Shown here in pieces: positions 24,301-35,767 of a DNA stretch of 64,000 bases (positions within the stretch are counted from its first letter, which is position 1; every line of letters starts with the position of its first letter). The notes below the pieces were generated by a model that saw only the letters and a program-made list of their open reading frames with translations, searched no databases and was not told the DNA's origin. Position numbers and translations under genes: made by a program. The stretch lies in assembly GCF_000003815.2 (NCBI RefSeq), contig NC_049982.1, positions 22,079,978 to 22,143,977 on the forward strand. The letters are read 5' to 3'. The DNA is from Branchiostoma floridae (lineage: Eukaryota > Chordata > Leptocardii > Amphioxiformes > Branchiostomatidae).

Positions 24301-26040
24301 GAAACTCCTCTGGAATTACCTCTGCTTAATCACCCTTCAGGCTGCACTATTGACCAATCTTACTTACGAATATCAATGAGCTTGCCATATTTGGGTACAA
24401 GCTAATCAACATGCAGCACCTAGATTTCAAATATAAAGGGCATGCAGGCTGACAAATTTGGTACCTGATAAACAAATTTGGAAAAGATGGAAGGTTATGG
24501 TATGTTCATAGACAACCATCCCGCTCAATACTAATGAGCATGCCATATTTAGCACAAGTTTTCCCTTTGGACAACACCTAGACATTCTGTGATTGGCTGA
24601 CTGCTGGTCACTGGTAATACCCCTAGTGGTGGAAAGGGCAAGGCAGTTAAGCAGAGTACAAACTGAGCAGAGTTCTATGACGTGGGTTCAAATCTGTGAA
24701 GAAGAATCGCCCCTGTTGCTGTATGTCATATGAATCATGTAGCAGTTAGACTTTATAGCCATGTATGCTCTCTATTATGTTACCATAGCCGAATTTGTCT
24801 ACCAGCATTTTTATCATAACAGCAACAGTGCATAGTGATAGTAATTGACTTGAGATAATGTCTACATGTATATACATTAATATATGAAGATGAGTTACAG
24901 ATAAGTGCTATTTACACTGTGCCATCTATCATGCACATAGCTTGTTTGGTCCTATTCTCTTTCTAGATCTCTGGAAAGGTATTGTTATTATGTGCTGACA
25001 AGGACAGAGATGTCAGAAGATGATGGAACCTTTGGCATCTAGAGCAAGACGAGTTGAAATGCAGCTTCTGTATGGTATAGTGTACAATATATACCTACTA
25101 CCAACATATCTTAAGGGCACAGGGGAAGATGGGATGGCAACAATAAAAAAACAGAAGGCATGTCACAGTTTGATTGAGAGGAAATTATCTCAAACATGTA
25201 TATACAGAATAAAGCCAGAAGTTAAAGTGGAGGACTTGTTGACAAAAGGGATGTGTGAGACAGAAGGACAGATTCCCTGCAGGGGTGGTGACTTTTATCT
25301 ACATAGTGAGGCTCTACAGCTAATCCCTGAATACTCTCTTTACTATTGCCTCACCATGAACACAGGTATGTGTGGAAGTACATGTACACATAGGATTAAT
25401 GGGCACCTGAGGACAGCACAACTGGGCAGTAAGTGGAAATTAACAGCGTTCAACAAGGAAAACAGATTTACATGATCCGTGTATGGAGACAGGCGGACGC
25501 TTTAACACTGATAAGTCTGAGTGTGCTAAATCCAGGGCAGAGGGATGGCATTGCGCAACATCTATTACCACAGAAAAATGGACATGGGTCAGGCTTTTTT
25601 TTCTCTAATACCAACTATGATGCTATGTCTGAGAATGAAAGTAAGGAACTGTATATCTCAGTCCCTTTGTTGGGTATATACCCTCTGTCTGGACAGTCCA
25701 CACGGCTGAGGTAACCACATGTAGCTGCAGAACCCACAGTTCAGACAAGGACATCAGCCAACAGGACACTGCAGCTTGTGCTGACAACACTGACCTCTCA
25801 TGATGCAACAGTTCAGACAGAACTACTACAAGTATTTCCATGACAGGCAGCTGTAATGTGTATCTCAGTACACTGTTTCTGGGACAGACATTTTGAAGAT
25901 GCTGTCTAACTGAAGTCTTAGTGGAGGATACACTGTCCTTTACAACTTTCCTTTACAACTTTCTCTTTGTTTCTATGGCAACCCATGTTATGCTGTATGT
26001 CTTCATATTATGTAGTACGTCTACCCAGAAGTCCACAGTT

Positions 26041-26140
26041 TGCATGACAATCCTACTTGCATGCCCCATGATGCTCCAGTGTGTACCATGATGCTCCTCT
26101 ATGTCCCATGATGCTCCTCTATGTCCCATGATGCTCTGCT
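26041..26140. repeat. Short tandem repeat of an approximately 22-bp unit
   Basis: CCATGATGCTCCTCTATGTC and close variants occur in four consecutive positions immediately beyond the FAXC stop codon, so they are probably within its 3' UTR. Confidence 0.8.
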
Positions 26141-26143
26141 GTG

Positions 26144-29100
26144 TCAGTGTTTCTCGGTGACGACCCTGCTCCAGTCCGGCCAGAACAGTTCCCTCATCCT
26201 GATGCAGTAGTTGGCCAGGTTTATGTACTCACCTGCACAAAGGCATGAAAAACAATAAATCAACAAAGTTGTGGTAATTATGGTTTCGTAGTTACAAAAT
26301 GTGTTTTTGAAAAAGAAGATGAAGCAACATGTGCAGTTGTGTATCAATTTAATCTTATCTGGACTTATGGCTAAGTATAAAGTTAAACATTAAGTTTCAT
26401 TCATATACCATTTTGTTCTGAACGAAGAACAAAAAAGCTGTTGTACATGTGTCAGATTGAATAAAATTCCACTACAGATATTGAAACATCAATCCATTAT
26501 AATTGTTCCTCACCCTTAACAAGAGCCTCTGCTCTGGTGCCTGGAAGGGTCCACATGATCTGTGCCAGCACTCCAAACAACGAGCAGTCTGCCTCGCACG
26601 GACGCTCCCCCAGGATAAAGGACTGTTCACCTGTAAAACAACAGCCATCACCAGGATAAAGGTCTGTTCACCTGGATACAACAATACCTGGGCTGTAGGA
26701 CTTGACATAATACTGTCATCTAAGGAATCATGTGGGAAAGATGACCACCTTCCCCAGGAATACTGCTTCCTATCACTGTAGCTATTTAACATCGACTATC
26801 ATAATTCCACCAGGTGCCATAATACTGCCACCTCAAAAAAACGTTAGTGTAGAGGTCTTCCCAAGATTGTCTTGAACACCGAATATCCTAAATGTAATAC
26901 AATTCAGATATTACGTGTTGAAGACAACCTTGTGAAGGCCTCTATAACAACATTTTTTGAGGTGGCGGTATAATGGCACCTGGTGGAAATATGCGAATGT
27001 ATGTTAGATGGATACCTAGTAAGTCTGACAGGGCCTTGAGATCTTCTTCCATGATCCTGTACAGCTCATCCCTGCTGTTCTTGCCGATGCCATGTGCGTA
27101 CATCTCCCGTAATATGATCCCTGCCATCATCCACGGCACCACAAACTTCAGCATTCCGTCGTAAGGCAGCTCTGCTCGGGTCTGGTCAACATGGTCTACC
27201 CACCTGCAGTACGCCACTGTCCTGTAAGGGGGCGTACATGTACCATATCAGCAGGGCTGCCTAGATAAAGGCTGTTCCTGTTATATCCATTTTCCTACGC
27301 AGAGGGACCACAGTCGTAACGTTGAGTTAGCTAGCCATTGGGAACCGTGCGTAGGAGGATGGTTATATCCTGATGATAAATTAAGTAGCAAGGAGACATG
27401 TATCAGACCATTAAGACAAAACCACATCTGCAGACATACTCAGCTGCCCCATAATGATATGATTATGCACAAAATACGTAAACATATGAGTCTAAATCCA
27501 AACAAGATCAGAGGAAGCAGAATACAACATACACTGAACAAAGAACAAAAAAGTCTGTTAAAACAAATCATATATAGAAGAAGTACTTTTTCCTCACAAA
27601 TCTACTCCATATGCAAAATTTGGCACAACAATGAGCCTACATTTGGCAGACATTTATTTCATCAGCATAGCAGTTTTTTATTACTGATTTTTATGTGGGA
27701 CGCTTTCCTTACACACGAAAGCGTGGTTTTTTTTAAATCATACAGTTCATACCCATTTCATCACGTTGTTGGGTCATTGTGCCCAGCATGTTTGGCAGTA
27801 GACATGGTAGACACCACAGCCTGCAATGGAGCTGTGCAGCAAAACATGTCACGCAAAATAAACAGTTAAATAAATCAGGTAAGCAAACACATAAAAAAAC
27901 AAGAGAGGAAGCCAGAGTCTCACGTTTTTAGTTTTGGCACAAAGCATTTTCTGACTCTTGACTTTACCATTCAAACCATATTTTAAGGAAAGCAAAAACT
28001 GAACACATGCTGTAAGAACACTAAGTAAGTAAGTTAACAGATAGCAGCAATATCATAAGTTCACAAGTTCAACAACTATTACTATATAGTTATTTTGGCT
28101 TCTACAGATCAGACTGAGATGTGACTGAGATGTGACTGAAATGTTACTGAGATGTTATTGAGATGACTGAGATGTTACTGAGATGTAACTCAGTTGAAAC
28201 TGAAGTGCTATTGATATATTGAGGTGTTACTGAGATGTGATGGAAATGTGACTGAGATGTTACTGAGATATGACTAAGATGTGATTGAGATGTGATTGAG
28301 ATGTTACTGAGATGTTACTGAGATGTTACTGAGAAGTGACTGAGATTTGACTAAGTTGTAACTGAGATGTGATTGAGATGTGACTGAGACGTTACTGAGA
28401 TATGACTAAGATGTGACTGAGATGTGACTGAGATGTTACTGAAATGTTACTGAGAAGTGACTGAGTTGTAACTGAGATGTGATTGAGATGTGACTGAGAT
28501 GTGATTGAGATGTGATTGAGATGTGACTGAGATGTGACTGAGATGTGATCGAGATGTGACTGAAATGTTACTTAGATGTGATTGAGATGTTACTGATATA
28601 TGACAAAGATGTGACAGAGATTTGATTGAGATGTTATTGAGATGTTACTGAAATGTGACAGAGAAGTGACTGAGATTTGACTAAGTTGTAACTGAGATGT
28701 GATTGAGATGTGACTGAGATGTGATTGAGATATGACTGATTTATGACTGAGATGTGATTGAGACGTGACTGAGATGTGATTGAGATATGACTGATTTATG
28801 ACTGAGATGTGATTGAGATGTGACTGAGATGATACTGAGATTTGACTATGTTGTAACTGGTGTGATTGAGATGTGACTGAGATGTTATTGAGATATGACT
28901 GATTTATGACTGAGATGTGATTGAGATGTGACTGAGATGTTAGTAAGATATGACTGATTTATGACTGAGATGTCCAGACCAGTATAGACTCTCCTCCACG
29001 AGAGACACGACAGCCCGAGACATGGCCTTCTGCTGGCTGGTCACACTGCCGCTCATCCCGTTCACCTCGATGTGGAACGTGTCCGACAGGAACATGATGG

Positions 29101-31475
29101 AGAAGGTCGCGTCCTCCACTCGACTCTGGTTAAACTGGATCCAAGGCATCTTTCCCTTGCTGGACAAGGGACTGTCCAGTATTGTCTGAAGGGAGGGCAA
29201 GGGACGGGATGTAAATGTATAGTAGGGACACTATTAGCATAAAAGTCTTCCATGCATATGTGTATTATGTTTAGATAGTAATTAAGGGCAAGAAACCATC
29301 AATTTTGCAGCAATTTGCACCACGATCAAGACCAACATCCATCAATGATCATCATTTAACATTCAGGGAATATTACTAGCCATATGAATGCGACAGAGAT
29401 TAATCAACAAAATGAAACATATTACTTTGTCTAATAAGGATGCTGAACACCATCCAAACACAGGTAAACACACCTGTCTCTAATGATGAACACCATTCAC
29501 ACACAAGTAAACACACTTGTCCCTTGTGCTTAATGCCATCCGAACACAATTAACACACCTGTTCCTGGAGCTGGACACCATCCAAAAATAGGTAAAACAC
29601 ACCTGATGATGAATACCAACCACACACAGGTAAACACATCTGTCCTTGGTGCTGAAAACCATCCAAATACAGGTAAAACACACATGTTATCAGCGCTGAA
29701 CACCATCCCCACACAAACACACCTGTCCCTGGTGCTGAACGCCATCCACACACAAACACACGTCAACCTGGTGCTGAACATTCACATACGGGTTGATAGA
29801 CACTAAATGTATGTAGAGAATATTGTGAATGCAGAGGAAGATCCTTACCATATATGGAATGTTGTGCATACGGAGGAAGACCCTTACCATATATGGAATG
29901 ATGTGCATAAAGAGGAAGGTCCTTACCATATATGGAATGTTGCGCATAAAGAGGAAGACCCTTACCATATATGGAATGTTGTGCATACGGAGGAAGGTCT
30001 CTAGTTTCAGGCAGAAGGGTGACAGACTGGGGACATGCTTGGCTCTCTGGAACTGATGCAGAACTACTGTGTCTTCTGGATACACTGTGTTTTTCTGTCT
30101 GCAGAAAAAAATGCAAAACATACAAAAAATTATGTACAATGATATTCATCTGTGTTCATAACAGAGTAACGTTAGTTCACCCTTTTCCATTGGGTAACCT
30201 ATTTCCATTTTTTTTAAACAGGGTATGTACAGATATCAAGTCAACAGAAGTTAATATAAAATTGCATTATTTTCAAGATATTGCAGCTTGAAACTAACGT
30301 AACCCATTGACAAAATATCTCTACATACCCTGTTTTTAAAAACAACGGATATAGGCTACCCCACGGATAAAGGTGAACTAGTGTTACAGAGATAAAACTT
30401 TCTTCCAACATAAATAGGAGGAGACATTTTCACAGCAGTCTTCTTTAGAATTGAAATAAATGCCTGAATCAGTGCTTTGTAGAGTTCCAATGGACAAAAA
30501 TAGCTGGTTTACATCACACTCCACACACTCAACTCAAATCCTCCCAATTACACTGATGATATGGAGCCTGTAGATATCCTAATGTTATATTCTTGCAGGG
30601 TTGACTGAACTTAGGTTTGGACCTCTTCCATGACAGGCAATAGAGATGCAACATGATCTGCTGGTTAAATGGACATGAAAAAAAAACATTCACTTTGTTG
30701 TCATTTTGTTTCCATGATGGAAAAACAAGTATCACAGTACAAATGTTATCATCTAAATGCAATGACAATGTTGATTCAGATTCATCCATATGTTGTATGA
30801 AAAAAAATCTTTTTACACTTAAATTTATTGGTTGATTGATTGATTGATTGATTGGTTGGTTGATTGGTTGGTTGTGCTTTCATTGAAACATAAGACTTGA
30901 GATTGATAATTTTGGTAAGATGCTGATGGTTAGTTGTTATTCTCCCCTGCTCAACTGTGCAGCAGTGAGTGTTCACAGCCTGGACATGACATTTATCATT
31001 TGCCCTTATATGGAGAGTATCAATCAGCCCTACAATAAAGTACTCACATGTCCGCACGGAGGTGAGATATGGGTATACATATCGATCTATGAGAGGTCAG
31101 CACAGAACGCTGAAGAACGTAAAAAAACAAATGTACTGTAGCACATCTAATCTACTTCATTCTATTTCATTGCTCCTGGCTACACAGGCTATTTAGCGTA
31201 GTCCTAATCATGATGGCTTCACTGTATATTGCACGATGCCGCTTCCATAACAATAATAATAACAATGTTTTGTAACCTCATATTAACCTTACGTAATATT
31301 CCAACTGGCGCCCTGCGCGAGTCCGACCTCACCTGAATTTCTCCCAGATTCTGCTGACGAACACTATGGACGCAGACGCCAGCGCCGCCCCGCCTAACAA
31401 ACACAGAGCTGTGCTTTTCCAGGAATTCCCCTCCGAAGGCGAAGGCAGGCAGAAAAAGCAGTTGCAGTTCGCCAT
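26144..31475 (-). CDS. FAXC: Failed axon connections homologue (FAXC), complete
   Basis: Six coding exons on the minus strand, 31333-31475, 29966-30098, 28980-29185, 27016-27221, 26514-26630 and 26144-26232, join in phase to give 297 residues. Residues about 22-42 form one hydrophobic membrane segment (TALCLLGGAALASASIVFV). The rest is the metaxin-like GST fold of the FAXC family: HQFQRAKHVPSLSPFCLKLE, KGKMPWIQFN, RAVVSLVEESLYW then AYCRWVDH, AHGIGKNSRDELYRIMEEDL, the C-terminal GST segment FILGERPCEADCSLFGVLAQ, MWTLPGTRAEALVKGEYINL, and RMRELFWPDW. Drosophila fax acts in axon development with Abl, and vertebrate FAXC is mainly neural. The human protein is longer at the C-terminus; this one stops at PDWSRVVTEKH. 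Most donors are good (GTGAGG, GTAAGG, GTATCC, GTGAGG), but exon 3 uses GTCTGG. The donor of exon 2 is part of a tandem repeat. Introns carry several MITEs and RE1-like sites. Confidence 0.92.
26805..26988. mobile_element. Palindromic MITE in FAXC intron 4
   Basis: The element begins TTCCACCAGGTGCCATAATA and ends with the near-perfect inverse; the arms pair for about 75 bases each, including CTGCCACCTCAAAAAA against TTTTTTGAGGTGGCGG and the inner GTGTTGAAGACAA against TTGTCTTGAACAC. It ends 27 bases from the edge of exon 4. No open frame. Confidence 0.8.
27281..27368. mobile_element. Small hairpin element in FAXC intron 3
   Basis: TATATCCATTTTCCTACGCA on the left pairs with TGCGTAGGAGGATGGTTATA on the right around a loop of about 45 bases. 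It resembles a short MITE or the remnant of one; no target duplication was identified. Confidence 0.55.
28111..28972. repeat. Minisatellite of an 11-12 bp unit, about 860 bp
   Basis: Dozens of units of GATGTGACTGA and variants (GATGTGATTGA, GATGTTACTGA, TATGACTGA) fill the half of FAXC intron 3 next to exon 3 and run to within 10 bases of its splice donor. Confidence 0.95.
29431..29790. repeat. Degenerate minisatellite with RE1-like sites in FAXC intron 2
   Basis: About eight or nine units of roughly 40-48 bp share CACCATCC(A)NACACAGGTAAACACAC followed by CTGT-CC-TGGTGCTGAA. Two units, 29640-29656 and 29723-29739, read CTGTCCTTGGTGCTGAA and CTGTCCCTGGTGCTGAA. Their complements both fit the 17-base REST/NRSF consensus NTYAGMRCCNNRGMSAG. 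Confidence 0.8.
29822..30000. repeat. 39-bp tandem repeat covering the FAXC exon 2 splice donor
   Basis: Units at a period of exactly 39 bases carry CCTTACCATATATGGAATG on the plus strand, which on the minus strand is CATTCCATATATG followed by GTAAGG, the exon-2 end plus its donor. Intact donors lie at 29960-29965, 29921-29926, 29882-29887 and 29843-29848. A degenerate fifth unit ends near 29825. Confidence 0.9.
30166..30387. mobile_element. Palindromic MITE in FAXC intron 1
   Basis: GTAACGTTAGTTCACCCTTT on the left pairs with the inverse of GTAACACTAGTTCACCTTTA on the right. The arms continue through GGGT(A)(A/G)CCTAT and AAACAGGGTATGTA for about 85 bases each. There is no open frame. Similar GTAACGTTAGTTCACC termini are familiar from lancelet MITEs, which is from memory and not a search. 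Confidence 0.8.
30835..30872. repeat. (TTGA/TTGG)n simple repeat
   Basis: About nine tetranucleotide units in FAXC intron 1 alternating between TTGA and TTGG. Confidence 0.85.
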
Positions 31476-31712
31476 TTTGGAGCGCGAGGCATGACGGGTT
31501 TACTTTCCCTTTCACCACCTGCGCCCCCAGATTCCCGGAAGACTACGCCCACTTTATGATATCGCTGCTATCTGTTAACTTGCCGCTAGAGGTCGTCCTT
31601 TCTCTCAATAATCCACCTGCAGCGCCATTTGACGCTTTGACATTTCGATACGTTTCAAGCAGACTAATCTACGTCAGTGCGCTGATCCCGTGTCCGTCGT
31701 TCAGTTCATTAG

Positions 31713-31729
31713 TTCAGCACCAAGGACGG
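31713..31729 (+). promoter_or_regulatory. RE1/NRSE-like site upstream of FAXC
   Basis: The sequence TTCAGCACCAAGGACGG, followed by CGAC, matches the RE1 consensus at 16 of 17 constrained or free positions, with one mismatch in the terminal AG. It lies about 240 bases upstream of the FAXC ATG. REST binding represses neural genes in vertebrates; whether this species has a factor that binds it is unknown. Confidence 0.45.
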
Positions 31730-32249
31730 CGACCTTTTTTCACCCCCACTGAAACGCATTTTTCTTGAAAAGCCGATAGAATTCGTTCTTTCTTTTAAAA
31801 GACATAGTTTTGCAATGGTCACACCTTGAAGTTTCTGTGCTGTTAATTTATCCATCCCTTTAAGTGAGTTGGGCGGAGTAGTGACAGTTGACAGCAGACT
31901 AAAAGTGAACCCGACTGGAATCCAGACTGATTTGGGCACGTGGCAGTTCACCACCCAGGACGTCGCTACTAATTTGTCTCCTTGCCATTTGAAACAATTG
32001 ACATCTTATCGTGAAACAGAGCGGTTGAATTCTATTACCACGATCCGTCAATACAGTGGTTATATCGTGGCTTAGCAGTTTTGAATCACAGATATGAACC
32101 ATACTTTCGTTTTTCGCTAAATATTTTTACAATTTTTCACGATACTGTCGTAAACTTGTGATTGTAAAGGTGCTTTTTGTACGTTGTTTCACTTGTTGCA
32201 CCCCCCCCCCCCCCCCAAGATATGATCAACAGTTAGGATACGCTCGGAT

Positions 32250-32312
32250 ATGGCATCGACCGTTCCAAGTGTCATCGACCGTTTGCGAGATGCAGACAAG
32301 CGCTCGACACAG
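32250..32312 (+). CDS. Possible first coding exon of a divergent gene
   Basis: An ATG in a reasonable context (ATATGG) opens 21 codons, MASTVPSVIDRLRDADKRST plus Q, that end in CAG followed by the good donor GTAAAC, in phase 0. It lies about 780 bases from the FAXC start, facing away, as in a bidirectional promoter. No downstream partner exon was found within the window, and a short open frame before a donor can arise by chance. Confidence 0.3.
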
Positions 32313-33994
32313 GTAAACCCTGTCTCATCCCGCTTGCGTCATCGCGGTTCCCGGTGAAATGTCATGTGAAGAAACTGTCAACAGCACAAACGGTCTGCTC
32401 AGCAAGCTCCCACTGATGTGTCAGGTTCACGTGTTGGGTTGACGTCAAACACGTGATCAACAGAGAGATACTAGCTGCCGCCTTCCTCAACAACACTTCA
32501 CCTTTTCTGCTTTATTTTGCAAGATTTGAAAACGAAAACAGATACACTATGCTGGGAAAGAAAGAGACATTTTTTTCACACTTAACACAGCACTCACAAC
32601 AATACAGTGAGGATGGTAAGGGAAACAATACTTTGAGATGATTATTTTCTGTAGTTTTCCACCATCACAAAATAACTAATATTAGACGTCACAGTCCAAC
32701 GATGCTAAAGGCTTTTCGTAACAGCGCATTTTATCTCACTGATAGTAATTGCAGTGAGAAATTCTTCCCTGATCATTAGAAACTCTTCTAACGAGATGCC
32801 ACTCCTAACGCTTCAAAAGGGTTGTTTGTGCCAGTCGCTGGTGACTAAGTCAATATCATTAATATCAAGGATTTTTTGTGATATCATCAGCCGTGTTTTA
32901 TATGCTTCTATGCATGGATCCTTCGTTTACGTAGAATTACGACCACCATCGAATAAAAAAAAAGCACGGACAGTATCGAGTAGCCGAATGTGTCATCCTA
33001 TACCACAGACTTTTCCATCCCACGGCAGAACGACCTAATGACTGATAGCGTGACTACAATATAATGAGATTGTCCTTGGCAAAATTTGAAATGATGACGG
33101 TTAGAGACAGCTGCTCCACCCCTAAAATAATTACGTGGTCCTAACCGACAAGTGTGCACGTTCAGCTTCGGCACTAGATGAGATTTCATTCATGTCTGGC
33201 ATAAACGTTCTTGATTAGCGATCACGTTTCTTTACAATGTGCCGCAGTCACGCGACTATTTTTTTTTACTGTAGCTAGCTTACATCGAGGACGTTAGTAC
33301 AATAAATTAGATAGAAACGCTGCACCGAAACAGTCAGTTCTTAGTTCTACCCAAATAAAAACGTATTATTGCACCTTGGGCGCCTTTGTATCGGGTATTC
33401 ACAGGAAATTGAAGGGATGGAAGAACTAGAAGACTGAAATAGAAAGCAATCATCGGCGGCAAAATACATATACAGTCAATTTACCATGATATCCTTTAAA
33501 GGCAGGCATAAGTTTTACATGTCCCTCTGTAGCATCGGGGGGCAATTCTCCATGTTGTGCCTCGAGAGGAGAGGAGCGAAGCTGAGCAAATTCGCTCATT
33601 CACTATTTCATACATTATTCGACCAGCTACATGTAGGCCTGATTGGTCAGGTTATTTCAGAGCCTTGCAGAAAGGCACGCAAATGGTACTAAGTGCTCCC
33701 CAGTTGTCTCTCACATACAGGTGACATGGTGTGTCACGTCTGTCCTGTTGTCGCTGCTTTTGGGGAAGAGTAGGGAAAGTAGACGACCATGTATTGGGGT
33801 ACACAAAACTTACCATGTATTGCAATTGCCACTTGCCTTTGTGGCAGCTGGCCCGGCAGTTACATGATGTTTGAAGCGGTGCGTGAGTTTGTACAATTAC
33901 ATGGATGTACGGCGTCATTAATCTCCAGGCAGATCCTACTATAGCATGAGACAGTATCAAAAGCTGGCAAAGGAGTGTAGCCGGCCTAGGAGTG

Positions 33995-34020
33995 TGTATT
34001 GGCTACCGGTAGCCAATACA
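33995..34020. repeat. Perfect 26-bp palindrome
   Basis: TGTATTGGCTACC is followed directly by its exact complement GGTAGCCAATACA with no spacer. No coding sequence adjoins it. Confidence 0.9.
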
Positions 34021-35110
34021 TTCAAGAGTAGAAAAGAGGATGCTCTCAGTCTCAGGTGACAGCACCTAAGGCCTACCCAGGGAAGATGTAAGAATGTAAG
34101 GATCCAAGCGCTTGGAGATTACGGCGTCATCACTGCACAACGGGCGGAGAAATATTATATCATGTCACAACTTACGGCTGTACATATACGTGCAAAACCA
34201 GTTCCGATCACTATAATCACGACAAAGTCAAAGATCTTACGCTCATCTTTATTAGCTTTTGCATGCAAAGCCACTCTATCCTGGCCTTCATTGTACTGAT
34301 GTGCTTCAACAGAGAAACGTATCCTTTACAGATTTATAGATGTAGAAAAATACCGATTCAGTTATGAACGGAACCATAGCGTGGGAGGAAGTTCTACCAC
34401 AAGGAGAAACATAAGATTGTTCAATGGACTATTTATCTGTATATCGTACCCAGTTGTACGATTTACATTAAAAGATGCTTTTCTTATGAAGAAATAAACT
34501 GTTCTCCAACTCAAAGATTGGACTCAATGGAATTTTTTTTCGACCGTCTCGCCAAACTGGCTGTGAACTCGTGTGACAGGACAGGGCTACTTTATGAGAG
34601 GAGTAAACGAGCCTCTCTACATCACGGCACACCGACCTTCTCTTAAACCGGACGGGGGACAATATTGACTTCCGGCATTTGACCCATTGCTGACGTCACA
34701 CGTGCAGAAAGTCACGTGTCAGCAATGATTGGGCCAGGCAGCTGAGAAAGATGAGGCGAGTCAATTTAATGAGTCCGATTTTTTAGTTAGAGAATAGTTC
34801 ATCTCTTCAACATGTATTTTACCAACTCAGATGAACGTTAATGCCAAGATGCATGTCTGATGTACGGTCGTTACGTATACGTAGACACGACGCGCCAGTG
34901 TGGCGCTGATATGCCAGCCCGTCTGACTGATCATTGTTCTCATCCATGGGTTAATGAGACAACATTACAAACTCACACATGATAATGACAGAGGACGGAA
35001 CACAGGCTCTGTTATAAATAGAGACACTTCGTGGTCGCGTTTTGACTTCAATCGAAATGCCCGCTGTTACCGCCTGACGAGGGACGGCAATGATGAGACA
35101 AACCGCTCAT

Positions 35111-35625
35111 TAAGGTGGTCATCGCACGGCGGGAGGCAGTCGGGAGCTATTTCTGCACTAGGAAAGCTTCTAGTCTCCAAGCAAACGAAGCAACTATGAG
35201 TTGTGTAGGACTAAGAGACCAGAAAAAGTTATAGATATAGTTACAACTAGCCGCCTGCGGTACGAGTGATACATGTATATGGAAATCTGCTAGTCTCCAG
35301 CCAAACGATGCAACGTTATGAGTTTGGTAGACCAGAAACAGAGTTATAGTTATAGCTATAACTAGCCGCCTGTGGTACCAGTGCTATATGTAAGGTGGCC
35401 GGGAGGCAGCCGGTAGCTATTTCTGCACTAGGAAAGCTGTTAGTCTCCAGGCAAACGAAGCAACGTTATGATTTGCATTGGGCAGACTAAGAGATTAGAA
35501 ACAGAGTTATAACTATAGTTACAACTAGCCGCCTGCGGTACAAGTGTTACACAGATGAAGTGGCGTTAGAAGTTGGGTGGACTAAATGTTTAGAAACAGA
35601 TCTGATGTTACAACTAGCCGCATAA
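35111..35625. repeat. Tandemly repeated segment, about three partial units
   Basis: AGCTATTTCTGCACTAGGAA, TAGTCTCCAGGCAAACGAAG and ACTAGCCGCCTGCGGTAC recur; TAGTCTCC occurs near 35171, 35291 and 35432, and ACTAGCCGC near 35247, 35361, 35525 and 35613. A flank beginning TAAGGTGG occurs at 35111 and 35391. Confidence 0.8.
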
Positions 35626-35767
35626 GTTGGTAATGGATTTCACCTGTTGTTTTCTAAAAGGTTCATCATCGGCATTTATTCTCTTCCTAACCCCACTAGG
35701 ACATTTTGAAAGCGAAACGGAAGGCGATAGGATACGTCATCTTTTAAACATTAAAGGTGAAGCTTTT

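Larger units (their letters stand above)
13934..26143. other. Intergenic region rich in repeats, no gene recognised
   Basis: Between the stanniocalcin promoter and the FAXC stop codon I found no exon with recognisable protein similarity. The contents are the foldback element at 14539-14840, a duplicated flank at 15890-16005, the tandem block at 16900-18720, a (TTTC)n run at 16703-16730, a SINE-like unit at 21125-21385, and otherwise unstructured AT-rich DNA. The part just below 26143 should include the FAXC 3' UTR on the minus strand. The longest open frame (25020-25475, plus strand) has no domain I recognise. Confidence 0.6.

Noticed and set aside
25020-25475. 151-codon open frame on the plus strand
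   Set aside because: No domain, signal or splice context was recognisable, and it lies antisense to the likely FAXC 3' UTR. Its length is not exceptional for AT-rich sequence.
27459-27869. 136-codon open frame on the plus strand
   Set aside because: It lies inside FAXC intron 3 on the opposite strand and shows no protein-like family features.
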